Below, in pieces: positions 35,212 to 43,000 of a stretch of 64,000 nt of DNA (positions within the stretch are counted from its first letter, which is position 1; each line of letters begins with the position of its first letter). The notes beneath the pieces were generated by a model that saw nothing but the letters and a program-made list of their open reading frames with translations, was not told the origin of the DNA and ran no database searches. Both the position numbers and the translations under genes were made by a program. The DNA comes from Prolixibacteraceae bacterium (lineage in GTDB: Bacteria; Bacteroidota; Bacteroidia; Bacteroidales; Prolixibacteraceae), in assembly GCA_023229575.1 (NCBI GenBank), contig JALNYZ010000003.1, positions 263,178-327,177 of the forward strand, in the 5' to 3' direction.

Positions 35212-35539
35212 AATTATTACCACCCCAACGTTTGACCGGGAGTTTAAGCGTCTAAAGAAAAAGTATAGTTCTCTTCCGGGAGACTTGGCGATTTTTGAAA
35301 GTGAACTCCTGGATAATTCTAATATCGGGGTTGATTTAGGTGGAAATATCCGAAAGGTAAGAGTTGCAGTAAAGTCCAAAAACAAAGGGAAAAGAGGAGG
35401 AGTCAGGGTTATAACCTACTCTTTAATTTTAAGATTGACCGACAAAACCATATTCCTGATTACCCTTTTTGATAAAAGTGAAAAGGAAAATATTTCAGAC
35501 GCAGAAATCAAACAAATAATTCAGAAAATTGGATACTGA
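35201..35539 (+). CDS. Type II toxin of the RelE/ParE superfamily
   Basis: 112 residues. The RelE fold is visible: strand-helix MKVEIITTPTFDREFKRLKKKYSSLP, then GVDLGGNIRKVRVAVKSKNKGKRGGVRVITY, where basic residues form the RNA-binding face, and IFLITLFDKSEKENISDAEI. It resembles HigB/RelE mRNA interferases encoded after their antitoxins. Ribosome-dependent cleavage is inferred from the family. It is the last gene before the tracrRNA-like element. Confidence 0.87.
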   Translation: MKVEIITTPTFDREFKRLKKKYSSLPGDLAIFESELLDNSNIGVDLGGNIRKVRVAVKSKNKGKRGGVRVITYSLILRLTDKTIFLITLFDKSEKENISDAEIKQIIQKIGY

Positions 35540-35620
35540 TCTTTCCGGTTAGAACGTTATATCACAGTGATGATATCCTGTCTAACTTTGAGATATACAT
35601 CACATTAACACAAACTAAGG

Positions 35621-35744
35621 GTTGTGATTTGCTTTCAAATTGTATCTTTGACTTACTGATAAACACCGCCAGGCAGAAAGCAAATCACAATAAGGATTAT
35701 TCCGTTGTGAAAACATTTAAAGTGGCCGCGCAAGCGGTCGCTTT
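35621..35744 (+). ncRNA. Orphan type II-C CRISPR tracrRNA-like gene with repeat-like promoter region
   Basis: 35621-35667 resembles a Bacteroidetes type II-C CRISPR repeat (it begins GTTGTGATTTGCTTTCAAAT and contains TATCTTTG). It is followed by AGAAAGCAAATCACAA (35675-35690), an anti-repeat that pairs perfectly for 15 bp with 35622-35636. Next comes a nexus-like hairpin, TAAGGATTATTCCGTT, and then an 11-bp hairpin with a GCAA tetraloop (35719-35729 with 35734-35744). This is the anti-repeat/nexus/terminal-hairpin order of Cas9 tracrRNAs. TATCTTTG at 35643-35650 fits the Bacteroidetes -7 box and would start the RNA near 35657. No cas9, cas1/cas2 of type II, or further repeats of this family are in the window. 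Confidence 0.72.
35643..35650 (+). promoter_or_regulatory. -7 box inside the repeat-like sequence, probable tracrRNA promoter
   Basis: TATCTTTG matches TAnnTTTG, with a TTG at 35622-35624 about 18 bases upstream as a possible -33 element. Confidence 0.5.
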
Positions 35745-36138
35745 CGTTATATATAGGGGAATTTTATATCGTGTGGTTTTTATCGGTTTAGGTAAATATA
35801 TGTTAGGTCAATAGTTTATCATGTGTAAGTCTGTTGAAGAAAACTCACTTAAAAGTAATCAAATAAATTTAAAAGACAATTTGACTACCAGTTATTTAAC
35901 AGTGTGTTTTTGATTTTTATGAATCTTGGCCCAATGAGCATGCAAGTTAAGACCACATGCAATAACCTACAGGATTGTTAGCCAAATTGATTATCCATTC
36001 GAGCCGATCACGGATCAATTGCTTCGAGTTGAGGATTTTAATCTGCAACTACTTGAGGTATTTGGATTTAAAGGTAATTCTTCTTACTGTTCACTTTCCA
36101 ATAAACCAAAGACTGCAACGGGGATCAATTCTTGGTTT
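35745..36138. other. Gene-free interval in the CRISPR/toxin island
   Basis: About 390 AT-rich bases. A 30-codon frame starts at 35821 (MCKSVEENSLKSNQIN). A roughly 80-codon frame without a start codon runs to about 36180, across the hicA 3' end. Neither resembles a known protein, and neither resembles the start of Cas9. The interval is probably decayed sequence where an interference locus once stood, but that is inference. Confidence 0.4.
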
Positions 36139-36378
36139 TTAAAACAGTCCATCAATAACTTCTTGTTTAGAAATTCCTAAATGCATTGCCACATCTGTAA
36201 GTATGGCATTTAGGGTTCCTATTTTTAAAGGATCGTGGTTGGGGATGGTAATGTGGTGTTGTCCGTTTTGTTGGGTAGTTAACCGGATATGGCTTCCAGT
36301 CTGCCTTGTAGGTTCGTAGCCAAACTTATAAAGCGCTTTAATAAGATCTGAAGCATCAATATCCCGAGGCAGTTTTAT
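36139..36378 (-). pseudogene. hicA: HicA mRNA-interferase toxin lacking a standard start codon
   Basis: The frame encodes a full HicA-like protein: KLPRDIDASDLIKALYKFGY, TRQTGSHIRLTT with the catalytic His in GSHIR, HHITIPNHDPLKIGTLNAIL and DVAMHLGISKQEVI. In this frame upstream of KLPRD there is no ATG, GTG or TTG. The codon where relatives begin is ATA (36378-36376), overlapping the HicB stop as ATAA. A single G-to-A change from ATGA would yield this. The body is intact, so either the toxin is translated weakly from ATA/ATT/CTG or it is silenced. Confidence 0.75.
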
Positions 36379-36581
36379 AAAACAAATGTTTCTTCGCGGG
36401 TAACATGCAAATGAACATAGGTAGGCATTTCTTCTTCAACAAAATGGCAACGCACTGCATCGGATATCATATGGCGAAGTTCCTCCATGGTTTCACCCTC
36501 GGTGATGATGGATTGATTGACAGCTCGGGCAAAATAGCCGCCGTCCTGAGATTCTTCAACTATGAAAACGATCTCTTTCAT
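36375..36581 (-). CDS. hicB: HicB family antitoxin
   Basis: 68 residues from the ATG at 36581 (MKEIVFIVEESQDGGYFARA). I prefer it to the ATG at 36611 because a TAnnTTTG promoter box sits at 36606-36599, between the two. The partial RNase H-like HicB fold is recognised by EESQDGGYFARAV, SIITEGETMEELRHMISDAV and the C-terminal VHLHVTREETFVL. It lacks a separate DNA-binding domain, as in the short HicB subgroup. It precedes the toxin, the reverse of the classical hicAB order but common in this subgroup. Confidence 0.85.
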   Translation of the reverse strand: MKEIVFIVEESQDGGYFARAVNQSIITEGETMEELRHMISDAVRCHFVEEEMPTYVHLHVTREETFVL

Positions 36582-36598
36582 TTTGTTATGATTTAATG

Positions 36599-36606
36599 CA
36601 AAAGTA
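36599..36606 (-). promoter_or_regulatory. Probable -7 box for hicBA
   Basis: On the minus strand the sequence reads TACTTTTG, matching TAnnTTTG, 17 bases before the hicB ATG at 36581. Confidence 0.45.
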
Positions 36607-36624
36607 ATCAAATCATAAATAAAA

Positions 36625-37308
36625 ATGTACTCCGATGACGATCTTTTAATGCTCTCTGGTATTCAGCATATTGCTTTTTGTGAGCGGCAATGGGCATTGA
36701 TACACATTGAGCAGCAATGGGCCGAAAATATGCGAACAGTTGAGGGGAACCACATGCACGAGCGGGTTGACGACCCTTTTGCAGGCGAAGTGCGCGGAAG
36801 TGTTATTACCCTGAGGTCTGTTTCATTGGTTTCGTACCGGTTAGGATTGTATGGTGTGGCTGATGTGGTTGAGTTTATCCGGTCTGAAAATGGCGAAGGG
36901 ATTGGGTTGGAAGGCTATCCGGGTAAATGGCAACCCGTGCCTGTTGAATACAAACGTGGAAAGCCCAAGCCCGATGAACGCGACGAGGTACAACTTTGTG
37001 CCCAGGCCATTTGTCTCGAAGAGATCTACAATGCCACAGACGATTTTAACTTGATAATAAGCACTGGATATTTGTTTTATGGAGAAACCCGGCACCGCCA
37101 TGAAGTTATTTTTAGTCAGGAACTCAGAAACAGAGTTGAATCTTATGCCCGACGAATGCATGAACTTTTTGAAACCGGCACTACTCCATTGGCAATTTAT
37201 AAAACGCATTGTAAAGCATGTTCGTTGGTCGAACTCTGTAATCCCAAGGCTTTCTGTAACCCACGGAAGGTAAACGATTACCTTGAAAATGCATTAGAAA
37301 CAGACTGA
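36625..37308 (+). CDS. cas4: CRISPR-associated exonuclease Cas4 (type I-C)
   Basis: 227 residues. Cys19 (HIAFCERQWALIHIEQQW) and the C-terminal cluster CKACSLVELCNPKAFC provide the four cysteines of the [4Fe-4S] cluster. The RecB-like nuclease core shows GNHMHERVDDPF, YGVADVVEF, PVEYKRGKPKPDERDEVQLC (the ExK motif) and the Gln/Tyr of motif III. Cas4 trims prespacers and sets PAM-dependent orientation with Cas1-Cas2. The gene looks complete. It is the first gene of the remnant I-C module and is divergent from hicBA. Confidence 0.95.
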   Translation: MYSDDDLLMLSGIQHIAFCERQWALIHIEQQWAENMRTVEGNHMHERVDDPFAGEVRGSVITLRSVSLVSYRLGLYGVADVVEFIRSENGEGIGLEGYPGKWQPVPVEYKRGKPKPDERDEVQLCAQAICLEEIYNATDDFNLIISTGYLFYGETRHRHEVIFSQELRNRVESYARRMHELFETGTTPLAIYKTHCKACSLVELCNPKAFCNPRKVNDYLENALETD

Positions 37309-37312
37309 TCAG

Positions 37313-38169
37313 ATGAGAAAATTGTTGAATACACTTTATGTAACAACGCCTGAATCGTATCTGGCGAAAGATGGTGAAAATGTGGTGATTAGGCTCGACG
37401 ACAAAGAGAAATTCAGGATGCCCATCCACAATATCGAAGGAATTGTCTGTTTCGGTTATATGGGTGCAAGTCCTGGTTTGATGCATTTGTGTGCCGAACA
37501 GTATTGCAGCGTTCGTTTCGTGAACAAAATACCGGAAAAAACCTGGCTGAGCTGGAATCATCCATTCAATTGCTGGCATTGAAGCAAAAGCAAGTTCTGC
37601 GAACATCTTCGGCTGATGTTTTGCGTGGAGTTGAAGGCGAAGCAGCACAGGGCTATTTTGGCGTATTTGATCAATTGATCCTTACTCAAAAGGAAGATTT
37701 TTTCATGAAAGGCCGAAATCGACGACCTCCAAAAGATAATGTAAACGCACTGCTCTCCTTTGTTTATACGCTTTTAATGCACGAAGTACGGGCAGCATTG
37801 GAAAGTGTTGGCCTCGATCCCTGTGTTGGATTTTTCCATACAGATCGGCCTGGACGGGCAAGTTTGGCCCTCGATATGATGGAAGAATTCCGGCCTTATC
37901 TGGCCGACAGGCTTGTTTTATCGCTAATCAATCGGAAACAGGTAAGCAAACGTTGTTTTAAAGGAAATGAGGTGGGGGGAATTCTGATGACGGACGATAC
38001 ACGCAAAGATGTTATAGCTGCCTGGCAGAAACGGAAACAGGAAGAAATACACCATCCGTATTTGCAAACCGCAATTCCGGTTGGGTTATTGCCGTATGCA
38101 CAAGCTTTGCTTATGGCGCGGTTTATAAGAGGAGATATAGATAATTATCCGGTTTTTGTAAACAAATAG
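37313..38169 (+). pseudogene. cas1: Cas1 (type I-C) disrupted by an internal deletion and frameshift
   Basis: The N-terminal 70 residues (MRKLLNTLYVTTPESYLAKD to EQYCSVRFV) are normal and then run out of frame to a stop at 37582. In another frame the protein resumes as NLAELESSIQLLALKQKQVL and continues to a normal end (RGDIDNYPVFVNK). Together about 280 residues remain, against ~340 in intact I-C Cas1, so about 60 residues between the beta domain and the helical domain are missing. The catalytic region is still recognisable (LRGVEGEAA, GFFHTDRPGRASLALDMMEE). A functional integrase is very unlikely. Confidence 0.9.
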
Positions 38170-38183
38170 ATAATCCGAAGCTT

Positions 38184-38474
38184 ATGATGGTATTGATAAC
38201 TTACGATGTGGAGACGATAACTCCTTCAGGTCGTAAAAGATTATGGCAAATTGCCAAACAATGTGTTAACTTTGGTCAGCGGGTACAAAATTCGGTATTC
38301 GAAAGTTTAATTGATCCAGCCACATTCACTGAGTTGCGGTTTAAACTTGAATCCATGATTGATCCGGAGGCCGACAGCTTAAGGTATTATTTTTTGGGCA
38401 GCAATTTCAAAAACCGGATAGAACATGTTGGGCATAAGGAAAGCTATGACCCGGAAGGAACCCTAATCATTTAG
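38184..38474 (+). CDS. cas2: CRISPR-associated endonuclease Cas2 (type I-C)
   Basis: 96 residues; MM at the start allows ATG 38184 or 38187. The Cas2 ferredoxin fold is visible: MVLITYDVETITPSGRKRL with the conserved Asp after the first strand, CVNFGQRVQNSVFES, and SLRYYFLGSNFKNRIEHVG. Cas2 bridges two Cas1 dimers during spacer integration. The gene is intact, but its partner cas1 is broken, so the adaptation complex cannot form from this locus. Confidence 0.95.
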   Translation: MMVLITYDVETITPSGRKRLWQIAKQCVNFGQRVQNSVFESLIDPATFTELRFKLESMIDPEADSLRYYFLGSNFKNRIEHVGHKESYDPEGTLII

Positions 38475-38642
38475 TTCCGCGTACCATAAGCTCTCATGAG
38501 AATGCAGGGAGATCGGCGGATATTGAAAATAAATGACTTGCGGTATTTTAACTGAATATTTATGAATCATTTTGAATGGTATTTGATGAATCGCGGTTTA
38601 GGCTTTGTATCTATCTAAAAAACAATACTTCAGATACTATAC
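38475..38642 (+). other. Probable CRISPR leader remnant
   Basis: 168 AT-rich bases between cas2 and the solitary repeat, the normal place of a type I-C leader. No other gene is visible. Confidence 0.5.
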
Positions 38643-38675
38643 GGTCGCGCCTCGCAGGGGGCGCGTGGATTGAAA
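38643..38675 (+). CRISPR. Single type I-C CRISPR repeat (collapsed array)
   Basis: One 33-base repeat. It starts GTCGCGCCTCGCAGGG and ends GCGTGGATTGAAAC, the classic type I-C form with a short GC-rich hairpin (CGCGCC with a GGCGCG-like partner). No second copy follows within the window, so no spacer is bounded on both sides. It lies 168 bases after cas2. Confidence 0.9.
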
Positions 38676-38822
38676 CAAACTTAACTCCACTGTGGGTTAT
38701 ATCGCCTTGTCCCGCAAAAGTGGGCAGGGAGACAAAACTAAAGTTGTGGGGTATCTAAACAAGTGCATACAAAGATTTCACATAAAGAAAAATGCCTTTT
38801 CAGACAGCCTCCATCGCGATTT

Positions 38823-38860
38823 TCAAATTTAATTCGTGTAATTTGTGTAATTCGTGGTAA
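38823..38860. repeat. ATTCGTGtaATT word repeat
   Basis: TTCGTGTAATTTGTGTAATT followed by CGTGG: three near-copies of a 9-base word (TTCGTGTAA) in intergenic DNA after the CRISPR relic. Confidence 0.55.
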
Positions 38861-38883
38861 AGAGAAATTCAGCCCAAATGCCC

Positions 38884-38951
38884 ACTTTATCCTTTATCCT
38901 TTTTACTTTATCCTTTTTACTTTATCCTTTATCCTTTATCCTTTATCCTTC
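38884..38951. repeat. Degenerate TTTATCC tandem repeat
   Basis: About nine copies of CTTTATCC/CTTTTTA-type units in pure pyrimidine-rich order on the plus strand, immediately after the 3' end of the minus-strand DUF6048 gene. Confidence 0.75.
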
Positions 38952-38952
38952 T

Positions 38953-39768
38953 TTAGTACTGCATCTGGTCCCTTCCCCGCTGCCCGCCACCATACCCGTT
39001 CGAGTTGTTGTACGGATTGTTGGGATCATTTGGGTCGAGCTCCTCATCCTTGTCTGAATCAGAACGGGGTGGTCTGGCCGATTTGAGCGCTTTTGGCAAT
39101 TTTTTCGTTTTGATAAGCGGGATCCGGTAGGCAACAGTTACCGAAAAATCGAAGGGGACCTCTGAGGCTGTGTATCCTAATCCCGGAATAACATATGGGG
39201 TAACATGGTCGTCTTTGGTGGAGGACAGGAGGAATTTAGCCCTGACAGACCAGCCAAAAAAGATATTCGGCAGCAACTCCCCTTTCAAACCAAAGACCAG
39301 TTCGCCCCAATGGGCTCCCAGGTTTTTTTTTGGGAATGCGGATTGCAGCGTACCCCAATAATTGGTGTAGTGCGCAGCAGGGGTTTCGTGGGAAAAACTG
39401 CTAAAGCCATATCTGAAGCCAACGAATACCAGATCATTGTCCGACAAAGACTCGAATTTGTTGATGTTCACATCGACCCCGATGCGGCCATAGGCCCCTT
39501 TGTTGGTATAGTGAAAGGCATCTTTCAGGTCATTGACGTTTTGGTACCCGAACTCCACGGTAGGGAAAAAATTGCCTTTGTAGGGATAATCTGCCTGTAT
39601 CTCAAAGGCGCTTTTTGTTGCATTTTGGATGGTCGGCATCAGAAAACGGGACAAATCGATCCCAATGCGGGGCCCTTCGTACCTCCACACCTCTTTCTTG
39701 ACCTGTCCGAAGCCGGTAACCGGACTAAGGAGTAGCAAGATGAAGATAGACCGTAATATTTTGTCCAT
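38953..39768 (-). CDS. DUF6048 family outer-membrane-like protein
   Basis: 271 residues from the ATG at 39768 (MDKILRSIFILLLLSPVTGF, signal peptide). The beta-strand-rich body starts RYEGPRIGIDLSRFLMPTIQ and contains GYQNVNDLKDAFHYTNKGAY and LVFVGFRYGFSSFSHETP, the DUF6048 pattern. The tail is acidic and then Asn/Gly-rich (DPNDPNNPYNNSNGYGGG). It is probably an outer-membrane barrel. Its start overlaps the upstream DUF6452 gene by 44 bases, a gene pair conserved in Bacteroidales. The function is unknown. Confidence 0.85.
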   Translation of the reverse strand: MDKILRSIFILLLLSPVTGFGQVKKEVWRYEGPRIGIDLSRFLMPTIQNATKSAFEIQADYPYKGNFFPTVEFGYQNVNDLKDAFHYTNKGAYGRIGVDVNINKFESLSDNDLVFVGFRYGFSSFSHETPAAHYTNYWGTLQSAFPKKNLGAHWGELVFGLKGELLPNIFFGWSVRAKFLLSSTKDDHVTPYVIPGLGYTASEVPFDFSVTVAYRIPLIKTKKLPKALKSARPPRSDSDKDEELDPNDPNNPYNNSNGYGGGQRGRDQMQY

Positions 39769-40216
39769 TTGTGGCATATTTTTCTGCAGATTTAGGATTC
39801 ACAACCGGATCCAAAACCTTTATTGAATCGATGAGTGAACTGTGCCTCAAGGCAATAAGTTCGTAATTTGGCGCAAATCCGCAACTTTGTGAGATCAATT
39901 GAAAATTCATGGAATGTTTTACCCAGAATGAGCTGGACCTTCCGTTGGCGAAGACAACAAACCCTGTTGTATCGGTGCTGACAGACAGCGGTAATGCAAT
40001 CTTCACAGCCGTTGCGGAAACCCTGTTGAATACCAGGGTGTCGCCCTTGGCAAACCTGTTGTAACCCCTCACCATTATGGAGTCGACATTGATCTTGCCA
40101 TCGGCGGTAAAGTTAGTGACCAAAAGGGTTTCAGACGATTCATAGCAGTGGGAACCATTGTTGCAGGAGCTAATGAACATGATCACCAACAGAAGAATAA
40201 TGAGCCGCGATTGCAT
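39725..40216 (-). CDS. DUF6452 family lipoprotein
   Basis: 163 residues with a lipoprotein signal (LIILLLVIMFISSC). Mature features are CYESSETLLVTNFTADG, the SIMVRGYNRF segment, and ISQSCGFAPNYELIALRHSS with a further conserved Cys. DUF6452 and DUF6048 are regularly neighbours, and the overlap here suggests that they act together in the envelope. No biochemical role is known. Confidence 0.85.
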   Translation of the reverse strand: MQSRLIILLLVIMFISSCNNGSHCYESSETLLVTNFTADGKINVDSIMVRGYNRFAKGDTLVFNRVSATAVKIALPLSVSTDTTGFVVFANGRSSSFWVKHSMNFQLISQSCGFAPNYELIALRHSSLIDSIKVLDPVVNPKSAEKYATNGQNITVYLHLATP

Positions 40217-40325
40217 CTATAGAAAAGGTAAGTGTTGTATCTTGCGGCAAATATAATCAAAATGGGCGGATGGGATTTATACCCTAAAAATATTTGATAG
40301 TTTTGCCTTTCTAATAAAATTTGTA

Positions 40326-41474
40326 ATGAGAACACTTTCTTTTTTCATATTTTTCAGCATTGTTTTGGTCGTTTACTCCTCGCTCAATTACTTCGTCTAT
40401 AGCCGTGGGTTGATGGTATTCTCATGCTCTCCGGCCTACAAAAAGTGGTATACACTGGTTTTCTGGACCCTGGTCTCCTCTTTCCTGGTGGGGATGTTCT
40501 GGGAACGTGCAGCTTCGTCAGTCGTCAGTGAATGGATTTACAGGGTTGGGGCCTTCTGGCTGGCTTTCATGTTCTATTTTCTGGTAGCCCTGTTGGTAAT
40601 CGACGTGGTTCGCCTGACCAACTATTTCTTCCATTTTTTACCTGATTTTTCACCTGCCGGGAAGTTGTATTTGGGATATACCGTCATCGGGATCGTTTCA
40701 CTGGTGGTGCTTGGAGGTTACATCAACGCATTAACTACCAGGATTAAGGAGATTCCTTTGACAATCCACAAAGCCGTAACCGGGAATCCTGAACTCAAAA
40801 TACTGATGGCATCCGACCTCCACCTGGGGGCGCTGATCGGCGAAAGGCAGGAGATGAAGCTGGTTCGCATTATCAACGAACAAAAGCCCGACCTTGTGCT
40901 GCTCTGCGGCGATCTGGTCGATGGCGATATCGGTCCGGCGCTCCGGAAAAACTTAGGGAAGCACATTCAGGAGATCCGAACGCCCCTGGGGGTCTATGCC
41001 ATTCCGGGAAACCACGAATACATAGGCGGCATCCGTAATACCTTGCCCTACCTGCAAAGCATCAACATCAAGGTGCTGCGCGACGAGGTGGTCACCCTTC
41101 CCAACGGGATCCAGCTGGTCGGCAGGGACGACAGGGACAGCCGCCGCATGGGGGAGACCAGCCAACCACATGAATTGAAAGGGCTTACAAAGGGGTTGGA
41201 CCATACGAAGCCTATCATCGTGATGAACCATCAGCCATTTCATTTGGATGAGGCGGTCGAAGTGGGGGCAGACCTTCACCTGTCCGGCCATACCCATCAC
41301 GGACAAATGTGGCCCTTTAATTACGTCACTGCGGCCATCTTCGAATTAAGTTGGGGATTGAAGCAAAAGGGAAATACAACCTTCTATGTCTCATCCGGTT
41401 TTGGTTCGTGGGGCCCGCCCGTCAGGATCGGCAATTCCCCGGAGGTAGTGGTTTTTAAGGTCCGATTTGATTAA
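40326..41474 (+). CDS. Membrane-anchored metallophosphoesterase
   Basis: 382 residues. About four membrane helices lie in the N-terminal 140 residues (e.g. LSFFIFFSIVLVVYSSLNYF, FWLAFMFYFLVALLVIDVV). The C-terminal calcineurin-like domain has all metal motifs: MASDLHLG, LLCGDLVDGD, AIPGNHEYIGG, VMNHQP and SGHTHHGQ. The family resembles YkuE/YaeI-like lipid-linked phosphatases. The domain should face one side of the inner membrane and act on phospholipid-type or nucleotide substrates; the substrate is unknown. It is a single gene, unrelated in sequence to the lipoprotein at 33914. Confidence 0.92.
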   Translation: MRTLSFFIFFSIVLVVYSSLNYFVYSRGLMVFSCSPAYKKWYTLVFWTLVSSFLVGMFWERAASSVVSEWIYRVGAFWLAFMFYFLVALLVIDVVRLTNYFFHFLPDFSPAGKLYLGYTVIGIVSLVVLGGYINALTTRIKEIPLTIHKAVTGNPELKILMASDLHLGALIGERQEMKLVRIINEQKPDLVLLCGDLVDGDIGPALRKNLGKHIQEIRTPLGVYAIPGNHEYIGGIRNTLPYLQSINIKVLRDEVVTLPNGIQLVGRDDRDSRRMGETSQPHELKGLTKGLDHTKPIIVMNHQPFHLDEAVEVGADLHLSGHTHHGQMWPFNYVTAAIFELSWGLKQKGNTTFYVSSGFGSWGPPVRIGNSPEVVVFKVRFD

Positions 41475-41559
41475 TTCCTGAATATTGAAATATAGAGAAT
41501 ATTTAAAAATTAATTAACATTATTTAACACAGGAACATAATTTTTCTTTTAATTTTACG

Positions 41560-41567
41560 TAAATTTG
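41560..41567 (+). promoter_or_regulatory. Probable -7 box for the first PEGA-like lipoprotein
   Basis: TAAATTTG fits TAnnTTTG, about 100 bases before the ATG, leaving a long leader. A degenerate cognate (GCGTAAATTAG) precedes the paralogue near 44117-44127. Confidence 0.45.
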
Positions 41568-41665
41568 TTTAACGGTTCTATTTATTGCTTTTTTTTATTT
41601 CTGCTTGATAAAGAAGGCAAATTGTCCTGAAGTATTTACTCTCTAAACACCTTAAAATTTATAGC

Positions 41666-42949
41666 ATGAAAAAATCTAATCTGAAACTATTTCTCGCATT
41701 TTTAGTGGTAGCAATTGCGGGGATCATCGTCTACAGCTGCCGTAAAAGCGAAGGCCCGCCGGATCCGAATGCGAACATAACTGTTGAACGTAAGTTGGTT
41801 ATCAGTGCATTGAATTCATTTGCAAGAGACTCCATCGGACAGTTCAGTGTTGCGATTACATCCCCGAGTGGTACTGGCAACCAGGTTGCAACAGGTAATA
41901 CTTATGTTGTGAAGGATCCAGTTGCCGGGGACTATACTATAATTGTATCAAAGACCGGTTACAACACGGCTTCTCCTGAAGTTATTACGGTTACCTTGCC
42001 CTCCGACCCCAAAGTCAGTATGACGATTAATGTAACTTCTTTGCTGGTAAAGCTGGCAACACCTGTCGCTGTTACCGGGACAACCGGAGCTGTCATAGCG
42101 GTAAAAACCAATTCGGAAGTGCCAACCAGTGCTCCCGTTGCCAATGCCACAGTTGCGCCGGGAACAGTTTTTACTCTTGCTGATGGCACCAAACCGGCTA
42201 CGGTTAACATGACGGTCACCAATATTCCGACCGAAGCAAGTACTGCGCCTGTTTCGAATACGGGGGGAGGTCAACAGGCGACCATAACCAGCAACCCGGA
42301 GTTGGTCAACAGTTCTGTTCCGCTGCAACAATTGGACTTGCAACCTTCCGGTTTGGTTCTTAGCGTTCCAATGATGATTGATATGTACATAGGAGATGAC
42401 TATCCATCCGATATGACATTGGCTGAGAAAATTGCAACCCAGGACGGTCTCACCCTTAACTATGTAAGGAGTGACGGTACCGTCGAGGTGGTTAGTCCTG
42501 ACCATTTTTCTGCTGACAGGAATACAGTCTATTACAAAATATCCCACTTTTCAAGATGGACCAGACTGAATAAATATGCAAGGGTGGCAAAGGCAAACCC
42601 ATTTATCACTTATGAAACACAAAGTAAAACATCAGATTGTGGCGGTTTCATTTCTGGAAGTTTTATATTTTCCAGGACCTATTTGTCAAGTACACGGATT
42701 GGCTGGTGGTTGGGTCTCAGATCTAATTTGCATCTTTATTATGGTTTTATTTATCCTATAGGTATTATTCGGTCGCCTACAGGTTATTATGTTCAAGGAG
42801 ATGCGACTGTCGCAATTGAAAACTGGGTAGTTAGCGTTACTACTCCTGGCTTTGGCAGAACTTACAGTGTACAAATTCCAACCAATATTACTTTTAAGCA
42901 AGCATTTATTCCTTGCCACAACCAGGGAGGACACAACCAAGGCGGTTGA
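41666..42949 (+). CDS. Surface lipoprotein with carboxypeptidase-regulatory-like domain (paralogue 1)
   Basis: 427 residues. The lipoprotein signal ends AGIIVYSC (Cys25) and is followed by RKSEGPPDPNA. Residues ~40-115 form a PEGA/carboxypeptidase-regulatory-like beta domain (VAGDYTIIVSKTGYN). The middle is rich in Thr, Val and Ala (PTSAPVANATVAPGTVFTLA). A region near 235-300 has a conserved MIDMYIGDDYPSDMTLAEK. The tail has two Cys conserved in the paralogue (TSDCGG and IPCHNQGGHN). I do not recognise the family as a whole. The paralogue at 44225 shares most of the sequence and the same downstream terminator. Confidence 0.75.
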   Translation: MKKSNLKLFLAFLVVAIAGIIVYSCRKSEGPPDPNANITVERKLVISALNSFARDSIGQFSVAITSPSGTGNQVATGNTYVVKDPVAGDYTIIVSKTGYNTASPEVITVTLPSDPKVSMTINVTSLLVKLATPVAVTGTTGAVIAVKTNSEVPTSAPVANATVAPGTVFTLADGTKPATVNMTVTNIPTEASTAPVSNTGGGQQATITSNPELVNSSVPLQQLDLQPSGLVLSVPMMIDMYIGDDYPSDMTLAEKIATQDGLTLNYVRSDGTVEVVSPDHFSADRNTVYYKISHFSRWTRLNKYARVAKANPFITYETQSKTSDCGGFISGSFIFSRTYLSSTRIGWWLGLRSNLHLYYGFIYPIGIIRSPTGYYVQGDATVAIENWVVSVTTPGFGRTYSVQIPTNITFKQAFIPCHNQGGHNQGG

Positions 42950-43000
42950 TAGAACAATGATCGGCAAGAGTTAATTTGCATTACCGAATTCCTAAATAAA

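Noticed and set aside
35629..35814. 61-codon plus-strand frame over the tracrRNA-like element
   Set aside because: It lies on RNA secondary structure (anti-repeat, nexus and terminal hairpin) and resembles no protein; the RNA explanation fits the sequence better.
35820..36138. Possible cas9 fragment downstream of the tracrRNA-like gene
   Set aside because: I read the frames on the plus strand and found no RuvC, HNH or bridge-helix motif; only short unrecognised frames.
38676..38760. A second I-C repeat or spacer after the solitary repeat
   Set aside because: No further copy of the repeat, even degenerate, is visible within several hundred bases.
41948..42547. 199-codon minus-strand frame inside lipoprotein paralogue 1
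   Set aside because: It is antisense to a conserved paralogous coding sequence and has low-complexity composition; a shadow of the Thr/Val-rich repeats.
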